A stretch of 64,000 nucleotides of DNA. Origin: Geodermatophilus dictyosporus (GTDB taxonomy: Bacteria > Actinomycetota > Actinomycetes > Mycobacteriales > Geodermatophilaceae). This document shows, piece by piece, positions 20,163 to 28,576 of this stretch. The notes under the pieces are model-generated. The model had not been told where the DNA came from and searched no databases. It saw only the letters and a list, made by a program, of their open reading frames with translations. How positions within the stretch are numbered: position 1 is the stretch's first letter; the number at the start of each line of letters is the position of its first letter. The position numbers and the translations under genes were made by a program. The stretch covers positions 62,001-126,000 of the forward strand of contig NZ_FOWQ01000001.1 of NCBI RefSeq assembly GCF_900115505.1, given 5' to 3'.

Positions 20163-20208
20163 ACCGCCGGACAGGTCGGTCCCGCCGGCCGCCGGTACCG
20201 TCGCGGCC

Positions 20209-21126
20209 GTGGCGGCGCGAGAGCTGGTCGTGCTCGGCACCGCCGGCCAGGTGCCCACCCGCACCCGCAACCACAACGGGTACCTGCTGCGCTGGGACGG
20301 CCGCGGCTTCCTGTTCGACCCCGGCGAGGGCACCCAGCGGCAGCTGCTGCTGGCCGGCGTCCCCAGCAGCGCCGTCCACCGGGTGTTCGTCAGCCACTTC
20401 CACGGCGACCACTGCCTGGGCCTGCCCGGGGTGCTGCAGCGGATGTCGCTCGACGGTGTCGCGCACGCCGTGGTCACCCACTACCCGGCGTCGGGGCAGG
20501 TGTTCTACGACCGGCTGCGGCACGCCAGCGCCTTCGCCGACCGGGCCGACGTCCGGGCCGGGCCGGTCACCGGGGAGGGGGTGCTCGCCGAGGACCCGGT
20601 GGGCACCTGGGAGACCCGCCGGCTCGAGCACCCGGTCGAGTCCTTCGGCTACCGGCTGGTCGAGCCCGACGGGCGGCGGATGCTGCCCGACCGGCTGGCC
20701 GCGGCCGGCGTCGCCGGGCCCGACGTCGGCCGCCTGCAGCGCGACGGCGTGCTGCGGGTGGGGGAGCGCACGGTGCGGCTCGAGGACGTCAGCGAGCCGC
20801 GGCCTGGCCAGCGGTTCGCCTTCGTCATGGACACCCGCCTGTGCGACGGCGTCCCGGCGCTGGCCGAGGGCGCCGACCTGCTGGTGGTCGAGGCGACCTT
20901 CCTCGCCCAGGACGCCGCCCTGGCCGAGCGGTACGGCCACCTGACCGCCCGGCAGGCCGCGCGGGTGGCCGCGGAGTGCGGGGTGCGGCGACTGGTGCTC
21001 AGCCACTTCTCCCAGCGCTACCCCGACCCTCGTCGTCTCGAGGAGGAGGCCCGCGCCGAGTTCGACGGCGACCTCGTCGTCGCCGCGGACCTGCAGCGGG
21101 TTCCGGTGCCCGCCCGCCGGGGGTAG
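20209..21126 (+). CDS. rnz: Ribonuclease Z, tRNA 3'-processing endonuclease
   Basis: 305 residues of the metallo-beta-lactamase fold. [15 protein letters not shown] and the metal motif [13 protein letters not shown] (HxHxDH) are present, as are a later Asp in FVMDTR, the [12 protein letters not shown] stretch and LSHFSQRY. These are the ElaC/RNase Z signatures; the enzyme removes the 3' trailer of tRNA precursors. GTG 20209 gives the expected N-terminus. Length fits the short form. Confidence 0.9.
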   Translation: MAARELVVLGTAGQVPTRTRNHNGYLLRWDGRGFLFDPGEGTQRQLLLAGVPSSAVHRVFVSHFHGDHCLGLPGVLQRMSLDGVAHAVVTHYPASGQVFYDRLRHASAFADRADVRAGPVTGEGVLAEDPVGTWETRRLEHPVESFGYRLVEPDGRRMLPDRLAAAGVAGPDVGRLQRDGVLRVGERTVRLEDVSEPRPGQRFAFVMDTRLCDGVPALAEGADLLVVEATFLAQDAALAERYGHLTARQAARVAAECGVRRLVLSHFSQRYPDPRRLEEEARAEFDGDLVVAADLQRVPVPARRG

Positions 21127-21135
21127 GCGGGGAGG

Positions 21136-21969
21136 GTGTTCGAGAGCCTGGGATTCGAGCCCGACTGGTTCGGCCTGCTGGGCCGGGAGGTGCTGCGCGA
21201 GCGGCGCGCCGCGCTCATCGCCGAGGCCTGCGCGTGGAGCGTGGGCCTGTCCGACCGGCCGCACCACCTGCGGTTGCGCGGCCGGCTGGTGGCCACCGGC
21301 TCCACCATCGGCGACCGCGCCGCCACGGGGCAGGCGCTGTCGGGGGAGGAGGACGGTCGGCTCGAGCTCGGCGACGCCCGCCCCGGCAGCTTCCAGGACG
21401 CGCTCAACGCCGTCGACGCCGACGGTGCCGTGTTCGCCGACCGGTTCGACCGCGAGGTGATCGAGCCGTTCGTGCACGAGACCTGCGTGCTCGCCGCCGA
21501 CCGCGCCCGCCGCACCCGGCCAGGCCAGTGGGCCGAGCTGCTCGACGACCTCGGCGAGGACGGGGCGGAGCTCGGCGACGTCGTCCGCGCGGGGGAGTGG
21601 GAGCAGCCGCTGCGCACCGACGCCGAGCACCTCGTGCTGGCCGCGCTGGGCACCGCGCCGCTGCTGGAGGTGGAGGCGGAGGGGCTGCCGCTGTCGCTGG
21701 TGCGCGCCGCGGAGGCCACCGCCCGCGCCGCGGCCGCCCCGCGACCCGAGCCCGAGCCCGAGGACCTCTCCGGCGCGCTGTTCCTGGCGCTGGCCGCCGT
21801 CCGGGAGGCGGGCCTCCCCGCGCCGGTGCCGGCCGACGACGCCCCCCGGCTGCTCGCCGCGCTGGCCGAGCAGGGCCTGGAGCCCGACGAGGTCGCCGCC
21901 GTGCTGCCCCACCTGGACCTCGCGCCGGGCACCGCCGACCGCGTCGCCGCCCTGCTGGCGGCGGCCTAG
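21136..21969 (+). CDS. Hypothetical protein
   Basis: 277 residues, not recognised. Starts FESLGFEPDWFGLLGREVLRE, has an Asp/Glu-rich middle and an Ala/Pro linker (about 195-210), and ends in a helical, acidic C-terminal part. No membrane segment, signal or Cys cluster. Nine bases after RNase Z, with GGGGAGG before its GTG, so probably cotranscribed with it. Its stop overlaps pobA's in CTAG. Confidence 0.6.
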   Translation: MFESLGFEPDWFGLLGREVLRERRAALIAEACAWSVGLSDRPHHLRLRGRLVATGSTIGDRAATGQALSGEEDGRLELGDARPGSFQDALNAVDADGAVFADRFDREVIEPFVHETCVLAADRARRTRPGQWAELLDDLGEDGAELGDVVRAGEWEQPLRTDAEHLVLAALGTAPLLEVEAEGLPLSLVRAAEATARAAAAPRPEPEPEDLSGALFLALAAVREAGLPAPVPADDAPRLLAALAEQGLEPDEVAAVLPHLDLAPGTADRVAALLAAA

Positions 21970-23132
21970 AGGGGCAGGCCGGTGTAGTTCTCGGCCAGCT
22001 CGCGGGCGGCGGCCTCCGACGAGCAGACCCGGCGCAGCTGGGAGAGCTGCAGCTGGGCGTCGAAGGGGTCGCCGGTGGTGTGCAGCATCGAGGTCATCCA
22101 CCAGGAGAAGTGGGTGGCCCGCCAGACCCGGCGCAGCGCGGTGTCGGAGTAGGCGTCGGCGAGGTCGGTCTCCTTGTCCTGCAGCAGCCGCACCACGGCC
22201 CGGGAGAGCAGGACCACGTCGGCCACGGCGAGGTTGAGGCCCTTGGCGCCGGTCGGCGGCACGATGTGCGCGGCGTCGCCGGCGAGGAACAGCCGGCCAC
22301 GGCGCATCGGGGCGCTGACGAACGAGCGCATCGGCAGGATCGACTTCTCGGTGACCGTCCCCGTGGACAGCTCCCAGCCGTCGAGCGCGAACCGGGTGGC
22401 CAGGCCCTCCCAGATGCGGTCGTCGGACCAGTCCTCGATCCGCTCCGACGGGTCGACCTGCAGGTAGAGCCGGGACACCGACGGCGAGCGCATCGAGTGG
22501 AGCGCGAACCCGTCGGGGTGCCAGGCGTAGATCAGCTCGTCGGTGGCCGGGGCGGCGTCGGCGAGGATCCCCAGCCACGCGTAGGGGTAGGTGCGCTCCC
22601 ACAGCTGCTGGCCGGTGCCCTCGGCGACGACCGCTCGCGAGGGCCCGTGGAAGCCGTCGGTGCCGGCGACGACGTCGCACTCGAGCACCCGGGCGGCGCC
22701 GTCGGCGTCGGTGAAGCGGACGCGCGGGCTGTCGGTGTCGACGTCCTCGACCGCCACGTCGGAGACGTCGAACAGCAGCGGGGGGCCGCCGGCGAGCTGG
22801 GCGGCGACGAGGTCCTTGACCACCTCGGTCTGGCCGTAGACCCACACCCGGCGCCCGCACAGCGCGGGGAAGTCCAGCTGGTGGCGCACGCCCGGGTACT
22901 GCAGGTACACGCCGCGGTGCTCGAGGCCCTCGCGGTGCAGCCGATCGCCCATGCCGGCCCCGGTCAGCACGTCCACGGTGTTCTGCTCGAGGATCCCGGC
23001 GCGGATGCGGGCCTCGACGTACTCGCGGGACCGGTTCTCCAGCACCACCGAGTCGATGCCCTGCAGGGCGAGCAGACGCGAGAGCAGCAGGCCCGCGGGG
23101 CCGGCGCCGATGATCCCCATCTGGGTGCGCAT
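21966..23132 (-). CDS. pobA: 4-hydroxybenzoate 3-monooxygenase
   Basis: 388 residues, close to the 394 of Pseudomonas PobA. FAD fold GIIGAGPAGLLLSRLL at the N-terminus, the DG motif in VAGTDGFHGPSR, and the second FAD motif LFLAGDAAHIVPPTGAKGLNLA. Hydroxylates 4-hydroxybenzoate to protocatechuate with NAD(P)H and O2, feeding the pca genes at 30-34 kb. Follows the IclR gene on the same strand; a 17-base sequence shared with the pcaH promoter lies 45 bases upstream. Confidence 0.95.
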   Translation of the reverse strand: MRTQMGIIGAGPAGLLLSRLLALQGIDSVVLENRSREYVEARIRAGILEQNTVDVLTGAGMGDRLHREGLEHRGVYLQYPGVRHQLDFPALCGRRVWVYGQTEVVKDLVAAQLAGGPPLLFDVSDVAVEDVDTDSPRVRFTDADGAARVLECDVVAGTDGFHGPSRAVVAEGTGQQLWERTYPYAWLGILADAAPATDELIYAWHPDGFALHSMRSPSVSRLYLQVDPSERIEDWSDDRIWEGLATRFALDGWELSTGTVTEKSILPMRSFVSAPMRRGRLFLAGDAAHIVPPTGAKGLNLAVADVVLLSRAVVRLLQDKETDLADAYSDTALRRVWRATHFSWWMTSMLHTTGDPFDAQLQLSQLRRVCSSEAAARELAENYTGLPL

Positions 23133-23177
23133 GCGGTCGAGTGTGACCCCGGATACGTCCAGGTGGACACCGCGCGC

Positions 23178-23194
23178 TCCCGTTCAGCGGAAGG
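23178..23194 (-). promoter_or_regulatory. Candidate IclR operator upstream of pobA
   Basis: On the minus strand it reads CCTTCCGCTGAACGGGA, matching the pcaH-upstream site at 30271-30287 in 16 of 17 positions. It overlaps the iclR stop codon and ends 45 bases before the pobA start; the pcaH site ends 44 bases before its start. It is an imperfect palindrome (TTCCG...CGGGA). Confidence 0.6.
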
Positions 23195-23960
23195 GCGCGG
23201 TGCGGGCCAGCGCGCGGCCGACGCCGCGGGCGGCCACCTCGAGCACCGGCACCAGCCGGGCGAGGTCGCGCCGGTGGCTGGGGACGACGATGCCCAGCGC
23301 CGCGGCCACCACCGGCCCGCAGGCCCGCTCCACCCGCACCGGGACGGCGACCGACGCGGTCCCCAGCGACATCTCCTCGGCGGTGCGCGCCCAGCCGCGG
23401 CGGCGGACTTCGGCCAGCTCGCGGGAGAGCCGCACCGGGTCGACGACGGTGTGCCGGGTGGCCCGCTCCGGCGCGGCGAGCACCTGGGCCACCACCTCGT
23501 CGGGCGCCGAGGCCAGCAGCACCTTGCCCACCCCGGTGGCGTGCAGTGGCAGCCGGCTGCCCACCTGGCTGACCACCGGCACCGACTCCCGGCCGGAGAT
23601 CCGCTCGACGTAGAGCGCGTGCACCCCCTCGCGGACGGCGAGGTGCACGGTGTCGCGGGTGGCGGTGTGCACGTCGAGCAGGAAGGGCGCGGCCAGCTGG
23701 CGGAGCTCGAGCTGGACGGGGGCGAGCAGGCCGAGGTCCCAGAGCTTGCGGCCGATCTCGTAGCGGCCGTCGGCCCGCCGCGACAGCGCGCCCCAGGCGG
23801 TCAGCTCGGCGAGCAGCCGGTGCGCGGTGGTCAGGGGGGTGCCCGAGCGCTCGGCGATCTCGGTGAGGGTCAGCCGGGGCGAGGCCGCGTCGAAGGCGTC
23901 GAGGACGGCCAGCGCCCGCGAGGTCACCGAGCGCCCACCGGCCGCCGCGCCACCCGCCAC
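23184..23960 (-). CDS. IclR-family regulator of 4-hydroxybenzoate/protocatechuate catabolism
   Basis: 258 residues. N-terminal winged helix-turn-helix (SRALAVLDAFDAASPRLTLTEIAERSG..., then LTTAHRLLAELTAWG). C-terminal IclR effector domain with LYVERISGRESV, LPLHATGVGKVLLA and VPVRVERACGPVVAALG-type ends. It resembles PcaR/PobR/PcaU regulators in place and fold. It lies 51 bases upstream of pobA on the same strand and diverges from the acetoacetate-decarboxylase-like gene. Effector (protocatechuate or 4-hydroxybenzoate) is inferred. Confidence 0.85.
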   Translation of the reverse strand: MAGGAAAGGRSVTSRALAVLDAFDAASPRLTLTEIAERSGTPLTTAHRLLAELTAWGALSRRADGRYEIGRKLWDLGLLAPVQLELRQLAAPFLLDVHTATRDTVHLAVREGVHALYVERISGRESVPVVSQVGSRLPLHATGVGKVLLASAPDEVVAQVLAAPERATRHTVVDPVRLSRELAEVRRRGWARTAEEMSLGTASVAVPVRVERACGPVVAAALGIVVPSHRRDLARLVPVLEVAARGVGRALARTAPFR

Positions 23961-23970
23961 GCGGGCAGTC

Positions 23971-23987
23971 TCCCACTGGGCGGAAAC
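23971..23987 (-). promoter_or_regulatory. Weak third IclR-operator-like sequence
   Basis: GTTTCCGCCCAGTGGGA on the minus strand matches the two stronger sites at 11 of 17 positions, including TTCCGC and GGGA. It lies between iclR and the divergent gene at 24047, where an autoregulatory site would be expected. Could be chance. Confidence 0.25.
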
Positions 23988-24046
23988 CGGGCGTCCGGGA
24001 CCTCGGACCCTCGTGCGCCCGCCCGCGGCCCGGCTGGGATGGTCCG

Positions 24047-24907
24047 GTGACCGGGCCCGGCGAGGAGGCGGTGCGGCTGCCGCTGGCCTACCACGACGTC
24101 GCGGTCGCCTGCTCCTACCACCTCGCCTCCGCCGCCGCGGTCGCCGCGCTGCTGCCCCACGACCGGGGTCGGCCCCTCCTGCGGCCGCTGCCGTGGCCCG
24201 GCGGCCGGACGGTGGTGGCGGTGCACGCCTTCCGCTACCGGACGGTCACCTGGACCGGTGCCGACGGGGCCACCCGCGCGCTGGCGCCCTACGGGGAGGT
24301 CGGGGTGACCGCCGGCGTGCTCGCCGGGCCGGCGGCGCGCGGGGGAGGCCGGCCCGCCACGGGCGGCTTCGTGCTGCAGCTCCCGGTGACCTCGCGGGAG
24401 GCCCGCGACCTCGGCCGGGCGCGGTGGGGGCTGCCGAAGTGGCTGGCCGACATGGACTTCCTCGACGCCCCCGGCCGGCAGCGGGTCCGGCTGACCGAGG
24501 GCGGGACCGAGGTGCTCACCCACACCGTGGCCGCCCGCGGACCCGCCGTGCGCGGCAGCTCGTCGCGGACGCTGTGGTCGGTGCGCGCCGGGCGGCTGCT
24601 GGAGACGACGGTCCCCGTGCTGGCCCGGTGGCAGGCGCGGCCCGGGTCGGGGTCGGCGACCCTCGCGCTCGATGACCACCCGGTGGCCGCCGAGCTGCGC
24701 CGGCTGGAGCTGTCCCCGGAGCCGCTGGCCGCCTTCCGCGCGCTCGAGTACCGCAGCACGCTGCCGGAGGGGCGGCCGCTCGTGCCGGTGACCTCGCCGC
24801 CGGTCCCCGTGCTCGCCGGCAGCGACGCCGTCCTCGGCCGGTTCACCGTGACCCACCCCGGGACGGCGCCGCTGCCCCAGTACCCGCCCGCCTCGGTGCC
24901 CGCCTGA
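24047..24907 (+). CDS. Acetoacetate decarboxylase-fold protein
   Basis: 286 residues. The central part has GFVLQLPVTSREARDLGRARWGLPKW, resembling the ADC family region where the Schiff-base Lys follows a conserved Pro; the Lys in GLPKW is the candidate. C-terminal strands (LEYRSTLPEGRPLVPV) also fit. Many ADC-like enzymes do other aldol or hydratase chemistry, so decarboxylation is not certain. It diverges from iclR over an 86-base gap, so it may belong to the aromatic regulon. Ends two bases before the convergent STAND gene. Confidence 0.65.
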   Translation: MTGPGEEAVRLPLAYHDVAVACSYHLASAAAVAALLPHDRGRPLLRPLPWPGGRTVVAVHAFRYRTVTWTGADGATRALAPYGEVGVTAGVLAGPAARGGGRPATGGFVLQLPVTSREARDLGRARWGLPKWLADMDFLDAPGRQRVRLTEGGTEVLTHTVAARGPAVRGSSSRTLWSVRAGRLLETTVPVLARWQARPGSGSATLALDDHPVAAELRRLELSPEPLAAFRALEYRSTLPEGRPLVPVTSPPVPVLAGSDAVLGRFTVTHPGTAPLPQYPPASVPA

Positions 24908-24909
24908 GC

Positions 24910-27528
24910 TCAGGCCCGGGCGGCGGCGAGCCCCTCGTCCAGGGCCTGCCAGGGGTCGAGCGCCGCGCCGGCCGCCCGCTCCCGCCGCTCCTCCTCGGCA
25001 CCGAGCCCGGCCCGGAGCACCTCCCCGAGCCGGTCGGCCAGCGCCCGGTGCGGCGACCAGAGCGCCACCCCGAGACCCGCGCGGGCGGACTCGGCCGCGC
25101 CGGCCAGCCGGGCGGCCGCCGCGTGCCGGCCGGCCGCGACCGCCAGTCCCGCCAAGACCTCCAGGCAGGCGGCCACCCCCTGCAGGTCGCGCGTGCACCG
25201 GTGCAGGGCCACCGCCTCGTCCAGCCGCGCCCAGGCGCGCGCCGGGTCCCCGGCCAGCAGCGCGCTGAGCGCGAGGGCGTCGCACAGCAGCGCGGCGATC
25301 CGGTCGTCACCCGCCGCGCGCGCCAGCTCCAGCGCCTCGCCGTCGACCCGGTCGACCGCGGCGAGGTCACCACGCGCCAGCGCCACGGCGCCGCGCAGCA
25401 TCCCGGCGAAGGCCTGCGACCAGCCGTCCCCGCTGCGCCGCAGCTGCGCCACCCCCTCGTCCAGCAGCGGGACGACGCGGGGGTCGGCCGGCGGCAGCGT
25501 CATCGCCCGCGCGGTGAGCCCGTGGCCGAGCAGCCACGCGTCGTCCCGGAGGCGGGCGTCGGTGACCACGTCGTCCAGCAGGTCGACCGCGCCGTCCGGG
25601 GAGCCCAGCGTCACCCGCAGGGCGGCGCACGCCCACCGCAGCCGGGCGGCCAGGTCGGGCGGCAGCGCGGCCGCCGACGGCAGTGCCGCCGTCTGCTCGG
25701 CGAGCCCGGCCATCACCGGCAGCAGCCCGTGCGCCCACCACCAGCGCACCAGCGGCGCGGTCAGCCGGACGGCGAGCTCGGCCCGGTCGGTGGCCACCGC
25801 CCAGCGCAGCGCGGCGCGCAGGTCGGCCAGCTCGGCGTCGACCCGGGCCCGCCACAGCCGCGCCTCCGGGCCGGCCAGCCCGGCCCCCGCCCGGGCACCC
25901 AGCGCGGCGAGGTGCCGCGCCCACCGGGCGCGGGTGGCCTCCTCCTCGCCGCGCTCGCGCAGCCGCTCGGCGGCGTAGGCCCGCACCAGCTCGAGCATCC
26001 GGAAGCGCGGCTCGTCGCCGTCGCCGGCGGTGGGGGTGACCAGGCTGTGCCCGACCAGGTCGGAGAGGACGTCGAGCACGTCGAGGTCGCCGTCGTCGGC
26101 GCCCACGGCCTCAGCGGTGTCCAGCGCCCAGCCGTCGGCGCACACCGACAGCCGGGCCAGCAGCGCGCGGCCGCGCTCGTCGAGCAGGTCGTGGCTCCAG
26201 GCGATGGTCGCCCGCAGCGTCCGCTGCCGGTCGGGCGCGTCGAGGTCGGGGTCGCCGAGGTCGAGGGCGCGGTCGAGGCGGGGCAGCAGCAGCCGCGGCG
26301 GCAGCGTGCGCACCCGGGCGGCGACCAGCTCCACCGCCAGGGGCAGGCCGTCGAGCCGGCGCACCAGCTCGGCCACCGGGCCGGCGGTGTCCGCGGTGAG
26401 GGCGAAGGCGGGGTCGGCCTGCCGGGCGCGGGCCACGAACAGCTCTCCCGCGGCCGCCGCGGCGACGTCGGCCGGCCGGACCTCCCCGGGCGGCGGCGTC
26501 CCCAGCGGCTCGATCGGCACGTCGTGCTCACCGCGCAGCCGCAGCACGCTGCGGCTGGTCACCAGCAGCTGGGTGCGGGGGCACCGGCTCAGCAGCGCCG
26601 CCAGGTCGGGCGCGGCCGCGGCGACCTGCTCGAGGTTGTCGACGACGAGCAGCGCGCGGCGCCCGGCCAGCCGGTCGGCGACCTGCTCCAGCAGCGGACG
26701 GCTCCCCTCGGCCGACACCCCGACGGCCTCGGCGACGGCGGCGGGCACGTCGGCCGGGTCGCGGACCGCGGCGAGGTCGACGAACCAGGTGCCGTCCCGC
26801 TCGGGCTCGAGCGCGGCGGCCGCGGCCAGCGCCAGCCGCGTCTTGCCGATGCCGCCCGGGCCGGTGAGCACGACCAGCCGCACGGCCGGGTCGCGCAGCA
26901 GCCCGGTGACCGCGGCGAGCTCGGCGGTGCGGTCGACCATCGGCGTGGGCGGTGTCGGCAGCCACCCGGCCGCCAGCCCGGGAGGGGCCGGTGCCGCGCG
27001 GGAGAAGCGCTCGCTGAGCAGGACGGCGAGGTCGTCGGCGACCAGCTCGGCCAGCCCGGCCGGGTCGCGGTAGGGGGTGGTGGAGACGCCGCCGTCGGCC
27101 TGCACGCGCTCGATCAGCCGGCTCAGCCGCGGGTCCCGGTCCGGCGCCGGCGTGCGGACGTAGAGCAGCCGCGGCATCCCGGCCGAGAGCTCCAGCTCGT
27201 CCTCGAGGCCGGAGACGGTCATGCCCGGGCCCACCCAGCCGTAGCGGTCGCCGTAGACGCCGACGAAGACGTCGCTCTGGCCGAGGTAGGCCCGGTAGAG
27301 GTCGCGCGGCGGGTGCGGCCGGGCGCCGAGCTCGAACAGCACCGGGGTGAGCCGCAGCCGCGCCACCGCGTCCCGGACGGCGCGCCGCTCCTCGGCGAGC
27401 TCCTCCAGCGTGGAGGAGACGAACACCCGCAGCCGGCGGTCGGGGGTCGCGATCGCGGGGCCGGCCGCCGGGGCGCCCGGTCCCGTCGGTGCAGGCCCTG
27501 TCGGTGCAGGCCCTGTCGGTGCAGGCAT
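24910..27528 (-). CDS. DUF4062-NB-ARC STAND ATPase with helical repeats
   Basis: 872 residues. Order: a repeated PAPTG leader (three tandem 15-base units at 27485-27526), DUF4062 at about 33-160 (RVFVSSTLEELAEERRAV, DVFVGVYGDRYGW), and NB-ARC ATPase from about 200. The ATPase has Walker A GPGGIGKT at 223-230, Walker B LLVVDNLE at 293-300 and GLPLAVELVAARV. A winged-helix region and a long TPR-like helical C-terminus to 872 follow. No DNA-binding domain or effector enzyme is visible at the C-terminus. DUF4062 is the likely N-terminal signalling domain. GGGAGG before ATG 27528 sets the start. Role unknown; signalling or defence possible. Confidence 0.82.
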   Translation of the reverse strand: MPAPTGPAPTGPAPTGPGAPAAGPAIATPDRRLRVFVSSTLEELAEERRAVRDAVARLRLTPVLFELGARPHPPRDLYRAYLGQSDVFVGVYGDRYGWVGPGMTVSGLEDELELSAGMPRLLYVRTPAPDRDPRLSRLIERVQADGGVSTTPYRDPAGLAELVADDLAVLLSERFSRAAPAPPGLAAGWLPTPPTPMVDRTAELAAVTGLLRDPAVRLVVLTGPGGIGKTRLALAAAAALEPERDGTWFVDLAAVRDPADVPAAVAEAVGVSAEGSRPLLEQVADRLAGRRALLVVDNLEQVAAAAPDLAALLSRCPRTQLLVTSRSVLRLRGEHDVPIEPLGTPPPGEVRPADVAAAAAGELFVARARQADPAFALTADTAGPVAELVRRLDGLPLAVELVAARVRTLPPRLLLPRLDRALDLGDPDLDAPDRQRTLRATIAWSHDLLDERGRALLARLSVCADGWALDTAEAVGADDGDLDVLDVLSDLVGHSLVTPTAGDGDEPRFRMLELVRAYAAERLRERGEEEATRARWARHLAALGARAGAGLAGPEARLWRARVDAELADLRAALRWAVATDRAELAVRLTAPLVRWWWAHGLLPVMAGLAEQTAALPSAAALPPDLAARLRWACAALRVTLGSPDGAVDLLDDVVTDARLRDDAWLLGHGLTARAMTLPPADPRVVPLLDEGVAQLRRSGDGWSQAFAGMLRGAVALARGDLAAVDRVDGEALELARAAGDDRIAALLCDALALSALLAGDPARAWARLDEAVALHRCTRDLQGVAACLEVLAGLAVAAGRHAAAARLAGAAESARAGLGVALWSPHRALADRLGEVLRAGLGAEEERRERAAGAALDPWQALDEGLAAARA

Positions 27529-27697
27529 GGCACCTCCCGCCCCGGCCGACGGGCGCGCACCCGTCCGGGTCGCCGACGCGGGCGAGTCTAGGGACGGCCG
27601 CACCGCCCCGTAACCCGGTGACAGCGCCCCCCGGACGGTGGTTGCATGGCCGCGCTCGACGACCGCACGGGGGCTCGACGCCGACTCGGAGACCCCC

Positions 27698-28576
27698 GTG
27701 CACCATGCCCCGGCCGCCCCCCGCACCTCCGCCGGCGTCCGCCGGCTGCTCCCGTCCATGGCCGGCCTGCTGGTGGCCTTCAGCGTGCTGACCGCACTCG
27801 CCGTCGGCGCGCTCTACGTCCTGGCCGACCGGACCGACCGGCTCTTCGCCTGGACCATCGCCCCGCCGCTGACCGCCGCCTTCCTCGGCGCGGGCTACGC
27901 CGCCGGGTGCGTGCTGGTCGTGCTGTCGCTGCGCGACCCGGTGTGGGCGCACAGCCGGGTGCCGGTCCTCACCATCCTGGTGTTCGTCGTGGCCACCCTC
28001 GCCGCCACGGTGCTGCACCTCGACCGCTTCCACCTCGCCGCGGAGTTCGCCGACCGGCCGTGGACGGCGCAGGCCGCGGCCTGGTTCTGGCTGGCGGTCT
28101 ACGTCGTCGTCCCGGTGGCGATGGTGGTGCTGCTCGTGCCGCAGGAGCGGGCACCCGGCGCCGACCCGCCGCGCCGCCACCCGGTGCCGCCGGTGCTGCG
28201 GGTGGCGCTGGCGGTGGAGTCGGCGGTGCTGCTGGCGGTCGGCGGCGCGCTGTTCGCCGCGCCGTCGACGGCGACCGCCCTCTGGCCGTGGCCGCTGACG
28301 CCGCTCACCGCGCGGGTGGTGGCCGCCTGGCTGCTGGCCTTCGGGCTGGCGACCGCGCTGGCGGCGCTGGCCGGCGACCTGCAGCGGCTGCGCACCGCGG
28401 CGGTCGCCTACACCGTGTTCGGCGTCCTGGTCGCGCTGGCGGTCCTGCGCTACCCGGGCACCGTCGCGTGGGGCGAGCCGGCGGCGTGGGTCCTCGCCGT
28501 CCTGACGGCGGCCGTGGTCGCCACCGGCGCCGCGGGCTGGGCGCTGGCGCCCGCGCCGCGGAGGCGGGCGGCGTGA
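27698..28576 (+). CDS. Multi-pass membrane protein coupled to the FAD fusion gene
   Basis: 292 residues with about seven or eight hydrophobic helices (AGLLVAFSVLTALAVGALYVL, LTAAFLGAGYAAGCVLVVLSL, LTILVFVVATLAATVLHL and so on). No recognised domain. GTG 27698 is chosen with GGAGA five bases upstream; ATG 27758 would cut into the first helix. Its TGA overlaps the next start as GTGA, so the membrane protein and the oxidoreductase are probably made together and may work together. Confidence 0.7.
   Translation: MHHAPAAPRTSAGVRRLLPSMAGLLVAFSVLTALAVGALYVLADRTDRLFAWTIAPPLTAAFLGAGYAAGCVLVVLSLRDPVWAHSRVPVLTILVFVVATLAATVLHLDRFHLAAEFADRPWTAQAAAWFWLAVYVVVPVAMVVLLVPQERAPGADPPRRHPVPPVLRVALAVESAVLLAVGGALFAAPSTATALWPWPLTPLTARVVAAWLLAFGLATALAALAGDLQRLRTAAVAYTVFGVLVALAVLRYPGTVAWGEPAAWVLAVLTAAVVATGAAGWALAPAPRRRAA

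Noticed and set aside
19476-24050. Plus-strand open frame of over 1500 codons
   Set aside because: It runs across RNase Z, pobA and iclR in other frames, is Arg/Pro/Gly-rich without domains, and is explained by lack of stops in high-GC DNA.
25048-27591. Plus-strand 847-codon frame opposite the STAND gene
   Set aside because: Composition is that of an antisense frame (Gly/Arg/Gln-rich, no domains), while the minus strand shows full NB-ARC motifs.
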